A stretch of DNA of 64,000 nt from Caenorhabditis remanei (lineage: Eukaryota; Nematoda; Chromadorea; Rhabditida; Rhabditidae). The notes beneath the pieces were generated by a model. That model was not told where the DNA came from. It searched no databases and worked only from the letters and a program-made list of their open reading frames with translations. Positions 22,225-30,636 of the stretch are shown one piece after another. The stretch is taken from NCBI RefSeq assembly GCF_010183535.1, contig NC_071329.1, positions 13,268,001 to 13,332,000 on the forward strand. Reading direction: 5' to 3'. The first letter of the stretch is position 1; the number at the start of each line of letters is the position of its first letter. Both the position numbers and the translations under genes were made by a program.

Positions 22225-22924
22225 ATATGTACTACTATCCGTGGAAGAACATGAAGATTTGGTCAAAAATCGAAGCCCTGCGGATGACTCAGTCAACAAA
22301 ATATTGGATGCTCCTATGGAAAATGACGTTAAACTCTCACTTTTGCAACAACAAATATCATCTTTGGTGAAAAAACGGAATGATGAGACAAAACCCGCAA
22401 AAGAAACGGAAAAGGAGAAGGAAGCTGAAAAACAACCCGAATTTGATGAAAACCTAGAAGACGATGTTTTCGCGGATGCTTCCAGTAATTTTGATGATGG
22501 TGCCAGTGACCGCTCAGGTAGTTCAGCTGATACTATTCCTACAACACCTTTACCAGTCATTCCACCTTCAATCTCTACCATTGGAAAGATAATAGAAAGT
22601 AAAACCAAACTCCAGAATCACTTTAAGAGCCACCCAAGTCATTTTAAAATTGATAAGCGGACTGGTGCATTTCTTTTGAGAAACCGATTGATTCCCTTGT
22701 ACAATGTGAAAAGAATTCTTGAAGATTTTTCCAATCAAAATCCAATTTCAACCCCTTCGGAATCGCTTCGAGCATTGTCACAATACTTGAGTGAAACCAA
22801 TTTTCCTGAAGAATATATTCTTAACCCGAAAAGAAAATACCAAACCCGCTTCACGCCCCGGAATTTTGCTGTAAAACGTTGGAGTAATGGATGTACACCT
22901 GTCAAAAAAAGAAAAACTCCTTGA
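22211..22924 (+). CDS. Unassigned Maverick protein (hydrophilic)
   Basis: 237 residues without introns. The N-terminus MSYNKYVLLSVEEHEDLVKN resembles short proteins with a V.LS.EE pattern in adenovirus-like elements. The middle is acidic and low-complexity (KETEKEKEAEKQPEFDENLE). The C-terminal half has a compact region (RTGAFLLRNRLIPLYNVKRI) and a basic end (VKKRKTP). It overlaps the integrase start by 38 bases. Function unknown; its place between the packaging ATPase and the integrase suggests a structural or accessory role. Confidence 0.6.
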   Translation: MSYNKYVLLSVEEHEDLVKNRSPADDSVNKILDAPMENDVKLSLLQQQISSLVKKRNDETKPAKETEKEKEAEKQPEFDENLEDDVFADASSNFDDGASDRSGSSADTIPTTPLPVIPPSISTIGKIIESKTKLQNHFKSHPSHFKIDKRTGAFLLRNRLIPLYNVKRILEDFSNQNPISTPSESLRALSQYLSETNFPEEYILNPKRKYQTRFTPRNFAVKRWSNGCTPVKKRKTP

Positions 22925-23897
22925 AAGATTGTACCATGATCCAAAATATGGATTGCGAGGTCCGTCAACTTTACTTGCTCAAGCCCGTAAAATAAACCCT
23001 CACATTCGAAGAAAAGATGTTCTCAGCTATCTTCATTCAAACAATGCATACACACGTCATTTTCACAAAGTCAAGGAAATCAAGCATAATCCTTGGGTCG
23101 CCCGTGGTCCTAATAGCCACCATATGGCAGATCTTGCAATGCTCCCAACACTCAAATCAAAGAACAAAGGTTACTGCTACATTTTGGTAGTGGTTGATGT
23201 GTTTAGTCGGTATGTGTTTGCTCGACCATTGAAAAATAAAAAGTGTGAAACAGTCACTGAGGCTTATAAAGATATTTTGTTGTCTGCTCAAAGAAGAATT
23301 CCATCAAGTTTATATACGGATAAAGGTATGGTTCAGTTGTCTTTTATGTGTGCTTATATTTTATTTTCAGGTACCGAATTCATGGGAAAAGAGTTTCAAA
23401 ACTTTGTTCGATCAATGGGTATTACGTTTTATAACCCGAAGAACACAAATGTCAAAGCATGTTATGCTGAAAATGTTATAATGAGAATCAAGAACAAGTT
23501 GGAAAAGTGGTTCACCGTTTCACAAAGTTACGATTGGGTCAGTGTATTACCGAAAATCTTGGAAGGACTAAACAGTACATATATGGATTCGATCGGAACA
23601 TCTCCTGAAAACGTTACTTGGGATAATGCATATAAAATCTGGCAGAGACTCTATGGCGGTTCGAAAGCACAAAACCCTGTATACAAAGTTGGTGATACGG
23701 TCAGAGTCTTGATTGAAAATTCTCCTTTCGCTAAGGGAACAAGAGCCAAATGGACCAATGAAGTCTTCAGAGTGACGAAAATCTTGAATTATGATATTCC
23801 TGTGTATATTCTATCAGATTCGAACGAAGAGGAGATTGATGGTATTTGGTACGCTGAAGAGATGGTTTTGTATAAAACCAATCATTTTGGGAAATAA
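22887..23897 (+). CDS. Retroviral-type (DDE) integrase
   Basis: About 321 residues if the 45-bp intron 23326-23370 (GTATGG...TTTTCAG) is removed; unspliced it stays open and adds 15 residues inside the catalytic core. The D,D-35-E core is visible: DLAMLP (first Asp), SLYTDKG joined across the intron to GTEFMGKEF (second Asp), and KACYAENVIMRIKNKLEKW (Glu). The usual order of Polinton integrases follows, with a C-terminal SH3/chromo-like part (YKVGDTVRVLIE, KGTRAKWTNEVFRV). It inserts the linear element with a 6-bp target duplication, as seen at 10904 and 31347. All three acidic residues are present. Confidence 0.9.
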   Translation: MDVHLSKKEKLLERLYHDPKYGLRGPSTLLAQARKINPHIRRKDVLSYLHSNNAYTRHFHKVKEIKHNPWVARGPNSHHMADLAMLPTLKSKNKGYCYILVVVDVFSRYVFARPLKNKKCETVTEAYKDILLSAQRRIPSSLYTDKGMVQLSFMCAYILFSGTEFMGKEFQNFVRSMGITFYNPKNTNVKACYAENVIMRIKNKLEKWFTVSQSYDWVSVLPKILEGLNSTYMDSIGTSPENVTWDNAYKIWQRLYGGSKAQNPVYKVGDTVRVLIENSPFAKGTRAKWTNEVFRVTKILNYDIPVYILSDSNEEEIDGIWYAEEMVLYKTNHFGK

Positions 23898-23920
23898 GTT
23901 TTATTTTTTCATTTGTTATT

Positions 23921-24133
23921 ATGGATAGTCCAAAGTGGGTTTGTGGTCAAACCATCTGTTCTAGGGCTTTGATTGTATTTCTTTCACAAGTTTTTATTAT
24001 TTATGTTGTATGTTTTGTGGCACTATATAAAGTTTGTACTCTTGATCATCCGCATCAGCAACAGTGGCTTATTATTCTTGGTTCGTGTATTGGATATTTG
24101 CTACCGAATCCTAAAATTAGAGAAAATGAGTGA
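23921..24133 (+). CDS. Small double-membrane-span protein
   Basis: 70 residues with two hydrophobic segments (ALIVFLSQVFIIYVVCFVAL and WLIILGSCIGYLL). It is 23 bp after the integrase and overlaps the penton start by 8 bases, so it belongs to the same expression block. Small membrane proteins occur at this place in Polintons and adintoviruses; function unknown. Confidence 0.6.
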   Translation: MDSPKWVCGQTICSRALIVFLSQVFIIYVVCFVALYKVCTLDHPHQQQWLIILGSCIGYLLPNPKIRENE

Positions 24134-24899
24134 TTTCTATGTGACTCTTGTTTCTAATGCTCAAGCCGGTTCGACAATTTCTAATTTTCAAACCCCTCTT
24201 CCTTCTTCTTTGGTATTCCGCCGTGAGTATGAAGTAGCCCTTTCCTCCATCATTTATCCAACCTCTCATGATTTGATTTCCCATAACCCCGAATCACCGG
24301 GTAAATATGAGAATGAGTTTTATGTTTCTTTCGGAACAACGGAATACAAGTGTAAAGTACCAAACTGCTCATTTTCTTCACCAAGTCAACTAATCGAGAT
24401 TTTGAACCATACTCTTGCGAAAACGGTGAAAACTGCTACAAACGTCACAGGAAAGGGAATCGAGCTGTTTTCATATGATCCTCTATTCAAGCGAGTAACG
24501 ATTCAACATACGAGGAATATTACACGTGTTGAACTTTCGGACCGTCTCAGCTATTTTCTCGGTCTAAACAAGGAAAACACACAATTTCCGGCAAAAGGAC
24601 AATATACCATGTATTCCGGTGCAGATCTTATGTATATCTACTCTGAAGGCTTGGTAGAACCCCAGATGGTTAGTCATATACAAACACCTCTTTTGAAGGT
24701 TATCAGTATAAGTACGGGAAATGAGGGAAATGTTGAACAAACATTCTCAAACCCGCTATATGTACCATTGAGAGTGAAAGAAGTTTCCCGCATCGGCATT
24801 CAAATTAAGAACGATAGAGATCATTTCATTCCATTTAACTCTGGAAAGATTGTCATCGTACTTCATTTCCGTCCAGTCAAATACTCATTTGATGGTTGA
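24126..24899 (+). CDS. Minor capsid protein (penton, single jelly-roll)
   Basis: 257 residues from ATG 24126. The N-terminal pattern FYVTLVSNAQAGSTISNFQT, then REYEVALSSIIYP, is typical of Polinton/virophage pentons, where the conserved part reads N....F.T.L......G..EVAL..I.YP. The remainder is beta-rich and ends VIVLHFRPVKYSFDG. It should form pentamers at the icosahedral vertices. No introns; it lies between the membrane protein and the pX-like gene, a normal Polinton order. Confidence 0.85.
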   Translation: MSDFYVTLVSNAQAGSTISNFQTPLPSSLVFRREYEVALSSIIYPTSHDLISHNPESPGKYENEFYVSFGTTEYKCKVPNCSFSSPSQLIEILNHTLAKTVKTATNVTGKGIELFSYDPLFKRVTIQHTRNITRVELSDRLSYFLGLNKENTQFPAKGQYTMYSGADLMYIYSEGLVEPQMVSHIQTPLLKVISISTGNEGNVEQTFSNPLYVPLRVKEVSRIGIQIKNDRDHFIPFNSGKIVIVLHFRPVKYSFDG

Positions 24900-24938
24900 T
24901 TACGTATTCAACTACTCAAGAAATCCGCGTCTCACACT

Positions 24939-25451
24939 ATGCATATTTACTTTGATCCTGATGGTTCTATTGATTGGGTCCATTTTTTCGAAAATGACCC
25001 AAGTCAGACCGGTTCTGGTGGATTTCGTGCCGGAAGTCTCTATCAACGGGGAAACGGCCCTTTCTCGCAATTACTCGGAAAACTCTTCATTTCTGCTGTA
25101 CCCCTGCTAAAACGTATGGGTGTTTCAGTAGGTCGTGAAGTCATGGATTCGTCACTTCGTATTGCAAACGACGTAGCGGCTGGTGATTCTTTTAAACAGT
25201 CCTTGTCAAAAAACGCTACCAATTCTTATAATTCTCTTATCAATCGTGCTGTCAGCAAACTCGATCAGTCGGGTGGAAGAAGAAAAAGGAGAAAAACGGT
25301 TCGTCGGAAGCGGAAACCTGTCAGAAAAACAAGGAGAAAGGCCCCAAAAAGAAAAGTTCCATCTAAAAAGCGGAAGACGTCCAAGAAGAAAAGGTCTTTG
25401 CCGAAATCAACATCACGGAAACGCGACATCTTTGGAAAATGGCAAAGCTAA
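24939..25451 (+). CDS. pX-like basic core/virion protein
   Basis: 170 residues. The centre carries the conserved block GSLYQRGNGPFSQLLGKLF, then LLKRMGVSVGRE and RIANDVAAGDSFKQ, seen in Polinton and adintovirus pX/core-like proteins. The C-terminus is extremely basic (about 60 residues of K/R runs such as RRKRRKTVRRKRK) and could condense DNA. Its last 13 bases overlap the major capsid gene. Assignment by motif recognition from memory. Confidence 0.75.
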   Translation: MHIYFDPDGSIDWVHFFENDPSQTGSGGFRAGSLYQRGNGPFSQLLGKLFISAVPLLKRMGVSVGREVMDSSLRIANDVAAGDSFKQSLSKNATNSYNSLINRAVSKLDQSGGRRKRRKTVRRKRKPVRKTRRKAPKRKVPSKKRKTSKKKRSLPKSTSRKRDIFGKWQS

Positions 25452-26683
25452 TCGAATCAAAGAGTGCTCCAAGCGCCCCATCCAATATTTGTCTTTTTGA
25501 CACTCCACCAAGTCAAGTTGCATTCACAAAGGGAACATGGATGACTTATACCACAACAAACGCTATAAATTCAAAAGGACCGTATGTTTTCAATGTTTAT
25601 GATAGTGCACACTTCTTTCAACTCAACAAAACTTACATTAGTTTTAAACTGAAACTCAAAAATGCTGAAGAAGACCCTGACACTCCTCCTATTCAATATA
25701 CAAACTTTATTGGAGCCACCTTCTTTGACCAAGTTAAAGTAACCTTTAACAATGTTCCGGTCTATGACTCGGACTATTATGCATACAAAAGCTATATTCA
25801 AACTCTACTTGGAGAAAATACCGAAACCAAAGAAGGATTTCTTTCTACTGCGGGATGGCGTGACCCTAACAGTAAAGACGCACGTGTCTTGACTACAAAA
25901 TCAGAATTGGATCTGTATGCTCCGCTACTTTTGGAATGTTTCCAAACGGATAGACTTTTGATCCCACATGTTGATATTCAACTTACACTCTACCGAAATA
26001 GTGACGCTTTCTGTCTGCAAAGTTCTAAAGACACAAAGGCTGAATTGGAAATTTTCGATTTGAAACTACATATGAGGGCGATTGATGTTGTACCATCCGC
26101 TACTCTTGCTTTGGAAAATCGATTGAGAACTGCACCAGCTCAATATCCATTCACTCTTTCGAAAGTAAAAATTATTGGAGTCCCTGAAGGACGCTTTGAA
26201 CTACCGTTCAGCACTATATATCATGACATTGTTCCAAGGCGTATAATTATTGGACTTCTCAATCCCAATGCTGATGTCACCAAAGATTCTCTCGAGTTTC
26301 CACATTTTGACGTTTCCGAAATTCAACTAAACGCTGGAGGAACCGCGTACCCACCACAACCAATTCAATGTGACTTTGAGAATAAGAGTTATGCTCAAGC
26401 ACTCGCTCGACTATATGATGAACTCGGATGTGTATCAAATAAGACGTGTCCCTGTATTACATACAAAATGTTCCGAAGTGGGCACACTTTCTTTGTTTTC
26501 AACATTGCCCCCATTGATACCTCAAATTCATGGGAATTGGTACAAGCCGGATGCACTCAACTGTTATTGCGTTTTAAGAAGAAAGTCCCCGCTGGAGGGC
26601 TGAATGTTTTGGTTTTGTCACAATACGATGCAATGTATGAGGTCGACCGTTACCGCAATGTTACAACAAACCCAAAAAATTAA
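25439..26683 (+). CDS. Major capsid protein (double jelly-roll)
   Basis: 414 residues, intron-free. Hallmarks of Polinton major capsid proteins: GPYVFNVYDSAHFFQLNKTY near the N-terminus, FIGATFFDQVKVTFNNVPVY, YAYKSYIQTLLGENTETKEG and LLIPHVDIQLTLYRNSDAF. The C-terminal jelly-roll ends with LNVLVLSQYDAMYEVDRYRN. It should form the hexon-like shell. It is shorter than many Polinton capsid proteins but within the plausible range and not visibly truncated. Confidence 0.85.
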   Translation: MAKLIESKSAPSAPSNICLFDTPPSQVAFTKGTWMTYTTTNAINSKGPYVFNVYDSAHFFQLNKTYISFKLKLKNAEEDPDTPPIQYTNFIGATFFDQVKVTFNNVPVYDSDYYAYKSYIQTLLGENTETKEGFLSTAGWRDPNSKDARVLTTKSELDLYAPLLLECFQTDRLLIPHVDIQLTLYRNSDAFCLQSSKDTKAELEIFDLKLHMRAIDVVPSATLALENRLRTAPAQYPFTLSKVKIIGVPEGRFELPFSTIYHDIVPRRIIIGLLNPNADVTKDSLEFPHFDVSEIQLNAGGTAYPPQPIQCDFENKSYAQALARLYDELGCVSNKTCPCITYKMFRSGHTFFVFNIAPIDTSNSWELVQAGCTQLLLRFKKKVPAGGLNVLVLSQYDAMYEVDRYRNVTTNPKN

Positions 26684-26720
26684 TTCATTTTGTACTTTTT
26701 CCGTCGTACAAGTCGGTCGT

Positions 26721-27248
26721 ATGATGTTGCCGGGAACCACGCGCCCTATTGTTCCTCCGGATTTTGCAAATCCTCTTCCAGTCGGAGTAAGTGTTTTAAA
26801 ATTATTTTTTTCTTATTTTTCTTTTTCAGTGTATGGATATTAGTCTATCATCGTACTTCCTCATGGTCCACAAACTTGAGAATCTTTCAATTCACAACGT
26901 TCGAGATATGAATCATCACTTGAAGTCATCCAACGTCCTCTTTTTCTGGAATTCCTGTAATGGGCAGGAGGTTAGCCAAGAAGCTGAGTTTAGCCTGTGA
27001 GTTTGATTTTTACCTAAAACCTTCATTTTCAATGATTTTTCAGTGACGCTAAACCACGTAATCATTTCTTCCCCAGCCGTTTGGTACCTCGAATTCCAGG
27101 GAAGAAGCGTCAACTCATCTCGGTCCAGAAATATTTCGAAACTAAATATAATATCGCCCTCTCTTACCCAAATTCCCCACTATTCCGCGAGCCATCTGGC
27201 AGTCTTTATCCTATTGAGTGTGTTTATGTTCGTATTCGCTTGTTCTAA
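26721..27248 (+). CDS. Stand-alone PAZ-domain (Argonaute-like) protein
   Basis: Three exons (26721-26786, 26830-26996, 27044-27248) with good splice sites encode about 145 residues from ATG 26721; an in-frame ATG at 26659, overlapping the capsid gene, is an alternative. The C-terminal half reads LISVQKYFETKYNIALSYPN, then LYPIECVYV. This is the end of a PAZ domain as in worm Argonautes (pattern V..YF..KYNI.L.YP..P....G..YP.E). The preceding region (NVLFFWNSC to HFFPS) has the right length for the rest of the PAZ fold, but the match there is weak. There is no MID or PIWI domain, so it cannot slice. A stop and AATAAA (about 27247) follow directly. PAZ binds the 3' end of small RNAs; interference with host RNAi is only inferred. 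Confidence 0.7.
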
Positions 27249-27254
27249 TAAATT

Positions 27255-28604
27255 ATGTCCTTATCAACTATACAATTGGAGAAATTTCTTACTAGGGAAG
27301 GCCCTCGACTCGGTCTGGAGTTATGGGACGTGACCTATATCATTGGAAAGCTGAAATCACGCTGATTCCAAATATGTATTCAGTTTTTGCCCTCGAGGCC
27401 TGGTATTCGAGAAAAACGAGGTCAAAGTTTGGACCCTCTGACAAGTCATTACCTTTCCGACGTGTGAAAAATATCGGCAGCGTGGTGTAGGTGGTAGTGA
27501 GGGGGCATGGCATGGGGAGGGTTTGGGTTCGGTTCCCGTTCACGCCAAATTTTTTTTGCATTTTTTTCAATCAGCTTTTATGATTCTCTAACCAGGTCTG
27601 CCACACTTTTTCAAGATTTGGATTATGATTTATTGATTTTCATGTAAATGTAAACAATTTGAAACAAAAATCCGAGAAAATTTATCCGAGTACTTCATCA
27701 CTTTTGGACCATCAAGTGATGGACAAATTTTTGAAAAATTATTTTTCTCAAAATTAGTTATTTTTACATGAAAATCAATAAAACATAGTCCAAATCTTGA
27801 AAAAGTGTGGCAGACCTGGTTAGAGAATCATAAAAGCTGATTGAAAAAAATGCAAAAAAAATTTGGCGTGAACGGGAACCGAACCCAAACCCTCCCCATG
27901 CCATGCCCCCTCACTACCACCTACACCACGCTGCCGATATTTTTCACACGTCGGAAAGGTAATGACTTGTCAGAGGGTCCAAACTTTGACCTCGTTTTTC
28001 TCGGATACCAGGCCTCGAGGGCAAAAACTGAATATATATTTGGAATCAGCGTTTTCTCAGCTTTCCAATGATATTGGTCACGTCCCATAACTCCAGACCG
28101 AGTCGAGGGCCTTCCCTAGTTAGTTCATGTCATATAACCAGAAAAAGTTTCCGGGGAGTATTTCCTAGTGATCATGAACCAATAATCACCAGAAGACCAT
28201 GCTCATTTATTTGGAATACAGCGCCAAGTACCGAAAATGGAGAACACTGGGTGGCACTCTGGGTAGATGACCGAAACTATGGATATTTTATGGATAGTAG
28301 CGGTTGTGATCCTCAAACCGAGTTTTTGGACTTTTTTACGAAAAAATGCGTCAAATGGAAGAAAGTATTTCAAAAACCAATACAAGGTCTTTTGTCTGAT
28401 GTTTGCGGATATTATTGTATTTACTTTTTGCTTCGAAAAGCTATGAAACACTCTAATAAACACATAAGGTGCCCATTCTCAGACAATCTGCCAAAAAACG
28501 ATGATTTCGTGGTAAAATGGGTTAAGAAACACTTGAAGACCTGTGAGAGCCGAGTATATAAACCTCTGAAATATGAAAAGCCTTCATTCATTCATAATGT
28601 CTGA
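27255..28604 (+). pseudogene. Adenain-like cysteine protease, interrupted by a fold-back element
   Basis: The catalytic part is 28123-28602. The His site is ENGEHWVALWVD, the acidic partner lies near YFMDSSG, and Gln and Cys are in PIQGLLSDVCGYYCIYFLL, as in adenovirus-type maturation proteases of Polintons. The probable original start is ATG 27255; after 12 codons plus one base the 828-bp fold-back element (27292-28119) is inserted with a TTA duplication, and the frame continues in phase after the second TTA. An ATG inside the element's right arm (28068) is in frame with the catalytic part and could give a protein with a foreign N-terminus of about 18 residues. Whether the copy still makes active protease is therefore open. 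Confidence 0.8.
27292..28119. mobile_element. Nested fold-back (MITE-like) element, TTA duplication
   Basis: Two arms of about 310-330 bp are near-perfect inverted copies (ends CTAGGGAAGGCCCTCGACTC and its complement) around a ~190-bp loop. TTA flanks both ends (27289-27291, 28120-28122), which fits a PIF/Harbinger-type insertion. Each arm contains a tRNA-like stretch (GTGGTGTAGGTGGTAGT and GGTTCGGTTCCCG, about 27482-27545). A diverged relative lies at 51281-51608, so the family also lives in host DNA. There is no coding capacity. Confidence 0.85.
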
Positions 28605-28809
28605 TCAAGAAGGTGTGTCTCTCCCATCCTCTCCGCTTCCAAGAGATGAAGTCACTCAACCACCGTGTCCTCAAAATTTCCCGGAACCCCAAAAGACAAC
28701 ACCTCAGATGCTTCCACTTTTCGTTGAATCATTCAAAAACCTTTCTCTTGTGGGAACAATCAAAATTTATAAAGATGAGTTCTCCAATCTACACATGACG
28801 TCAGCATAA
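28597..28809 (+). CDS. Small proline-rich Maverick protein
   Basis: 70 residues, starting MSDQEGVSLPSSPLPRDEVT and ending FSNLHMTSA. Its ATG overlaps the protease stop by 8 bases, as in the other tightly packed genes upstream. It is proline-rich in the first half, with a short hydrophobic region (MLPLFVESFKNLSLVGTIKI). No family recognised. Confidence 0.5.
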   Translation: MSDQEGVSLPSSPLPRDEVTQPPCPQNFPEPQKTTPQMLPLFVESFKNLSLVGTIKIYKDEFSNLHMTSA

Positions 28810-28872
28810 GTGTTGACTCACACAACTGTTGCCTCACTAACAACCGCCATCACTTTTCTTCTTTATTGAGCT

Positions 28873-29259
28873 ATGTCGACCCACCAAAAAAGTGCCCTCC
28901 AACAAGTAAGTTACAAATACAATAAAGAATTACTATTATTGTTTTAGGAAGTTGTTGAATCCCCGGATGGCCAAGGAGCCCTGCTCAAAGAAGAAGAGGA
29001 AAAGTTTTGGAAGGAATTGCAAACTCTCCAAGGTAAAATTATTTTTTTAAATATTTCAATACAATGTACCTATTCAGCTCAAGCACCACCAAAGCATCAA
29101 GTAGAGCCCCAACCAGAAGAACCACAGAAGAAGATCCAAATCCCGGATATTCCTGAAGTTGTGTTGGAAGAGGATGAGGATATCCCGGACGGTCAAGGTA
29201 TTCTTCTGGAGCGTCAGGCGGCACTGTTTGCTGCAGAGTTGGAGAAACAATTCAATTAA
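28873..29259 (+). CDS. Small acidic Maverick protein with duplicated motif
   Basis: Three exons with introns at about 28907-28948 and 29033-29079 encode about 100 residues from ATG 28873 (MSTHQKSALQQ). Two copies of one motif frame the protein: SPDGQGALLKEEEEKFWKEL and IPDGQGILLERQAALFAAEL. The linker is Pro/Glu-rich. An internal duplication of a helical binding motif suggests a scaffold or adaptor that binds the same partner twice; this is inference. No family recognised. Confidence 0.6.
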
Positions 29260-29420
29260 TTCTGATTAATCTTTTTTGGATTATTTAAAGAATAAATGTT
29301 GTTTTTGATGATAATGGATTTTTACACAAAATTTGACATTAAGATGTTTTGATTCAATATTACCCGCACATTCCATCTCACAATCATATTCACTTTATAC
29401 CGACTATACTACCCGCTACG

Positions 29421-29700
29421 ATGGAGTCCCCAAGAAAACTACTCACTGAGGTAAATTTTAAATTCTAGATTTAATACTGTGAGTATTTTTAGGAGGAGAT
29501 CAAAAAGGAGCCGGTCTGGGACCTTGATGAATCCACTCAGTGGCCACCAATGAAAGGCGATTATTTCAAAGGCGCTGTGTACAACCCAAAGGTTAGACTA
29601 ACTTTCCCTTTTTTCGCTAACACTATTTATTTACTTTTAGGAAGCCGACAAGGAGAATCAACAACCTCTTCACGTCGACTTCTCTCATATGAAAATTTAA
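29421..29700 (+). CDS. Tiny spliced Maverick protein
   Basis: Three small exons (29421-29450, 29493 to about 29592, 29641-29700) give about 62 residues: it begins MESPRKLLTEEEIKKEP, continues WPPMKGDYFKGAVYNPK and ends VDFSHMKI. Splice sites fit the worm consensus. The upstream TTTTTACACAAAATTTG near 29318 resembles the motif in the polymerase promoter. No recognised domain. Confidence 0.5.
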
Positions 29701-29769
29701 ACGTTTGTTGTTAAATTAATAATTACATTATTTATTAATAAAAATTACCCAAAACGACATGTTTATAAT

Positions 29770-30180
29770 GACCAATTTATTATTGAACATAACCAAAAGG
29801 AAGAGTATAACGGAACTGTTTGACAGTGTTCTGACGGTTCCGGATCGTCGTGTGTTGAGGTAGAAGATGTTCCGTTCGCTCTCCGGTGTTATTGATGGCT
29901 TCATCAACCATCGCTCTCATCATTTCGAAGTTTACATACTTCTCTACCTGTGAGCTCATCGTAATTCCTTTTGCCTTTCTGACAATCTTCTTGACCCGTC
30001 GAATTCGTCTGCAATCGTAATTATTTTTGACACATTTTTGACTATTAAAAAAACCTTACGAGCTGGAGAAGCGTTTCATTCTCATCATAAATTAATTTAG
30101 CGTTGGAAGGCTCCTTGTGCTTCTTCGGATGTTTTTCTCAAAATCGTCACTGCTTTCTTGTTAATTTCCTGTAAAAATAA
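29770..30180 (-). pseudogene. Remnant of a second DNA polymerase B gene (3' end)
   Basis: On the minus strand, an exon from about 30013 to 29778 reads KAKGITMSSQVEKYVNFEMM and ends YTLPFGYVQ before a stop. The intact polymerase ends in the same way (KAKGFTMTSAADKIVTFDNM, then LPFGYRHK). The upstream exon (about 30062-30170) is frame-disrupted, keeping NAKLIYDENETLLQL. So it is a decayed C-terminal piece of another, diverged polymerase, in opposite orientation near the right TIR. Confidence 0.7.
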
Positions 30181-30636
30181 GAAACATATGAACTGTTAAA
30201 TTATTTGTAGTTCACCTCCTCAGATAAAATATTAACACTAATTGATTTGGAGAAACCTCTCGATCATTTCCTGATGTCGATGACATTGAGTTGCTTTTCC
30301 TGTTTTTCCACTTCCAGTTTGACAGTTCACGTATGTTGGTGTTAATAGTAGTTTTAAAACTCAGAAAAAATCAGGATTAAATAGAGGTAGGACACCGCTG
30401 GTATCCAAAAATTATATAGAATGAGGGAAAATATACATTGAAAAGCTATTTAATCAGCCCAAACGGCGGTTTTGTCAGGGTCAAATGAAATGAGTCATCA
30501 CAGAGTACACCAAAACTACGATATTAGTTGGCACAGCGCCAACTTTCATATAGGAAACATTCCTAACAAATGAGAAACATTTATACTGAAAATAATAATA
30601 AGATTGAAAAAAAAAAAGATATCACTTACGCGGAAG
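30181..30636. other. Maverick right inner segment, no clear gene
   Basis: Non-coding or degenerate. On the minus strand near 30330-30260 a frame contains NCQTGSGKTGKATQC, which looks like a P-loop but has no other helicase or ATPase motif around it. It may be more debris of the second polymerase-side module. Confidence 0.4.

Noticed and set aside
30260..30330. P-loop-like NCQTGSGKT on the minus strand
   Set aside because: No other helicase or ATPase motifs lie nearby, and the frame closes quickly, so it is not supported as a gene.
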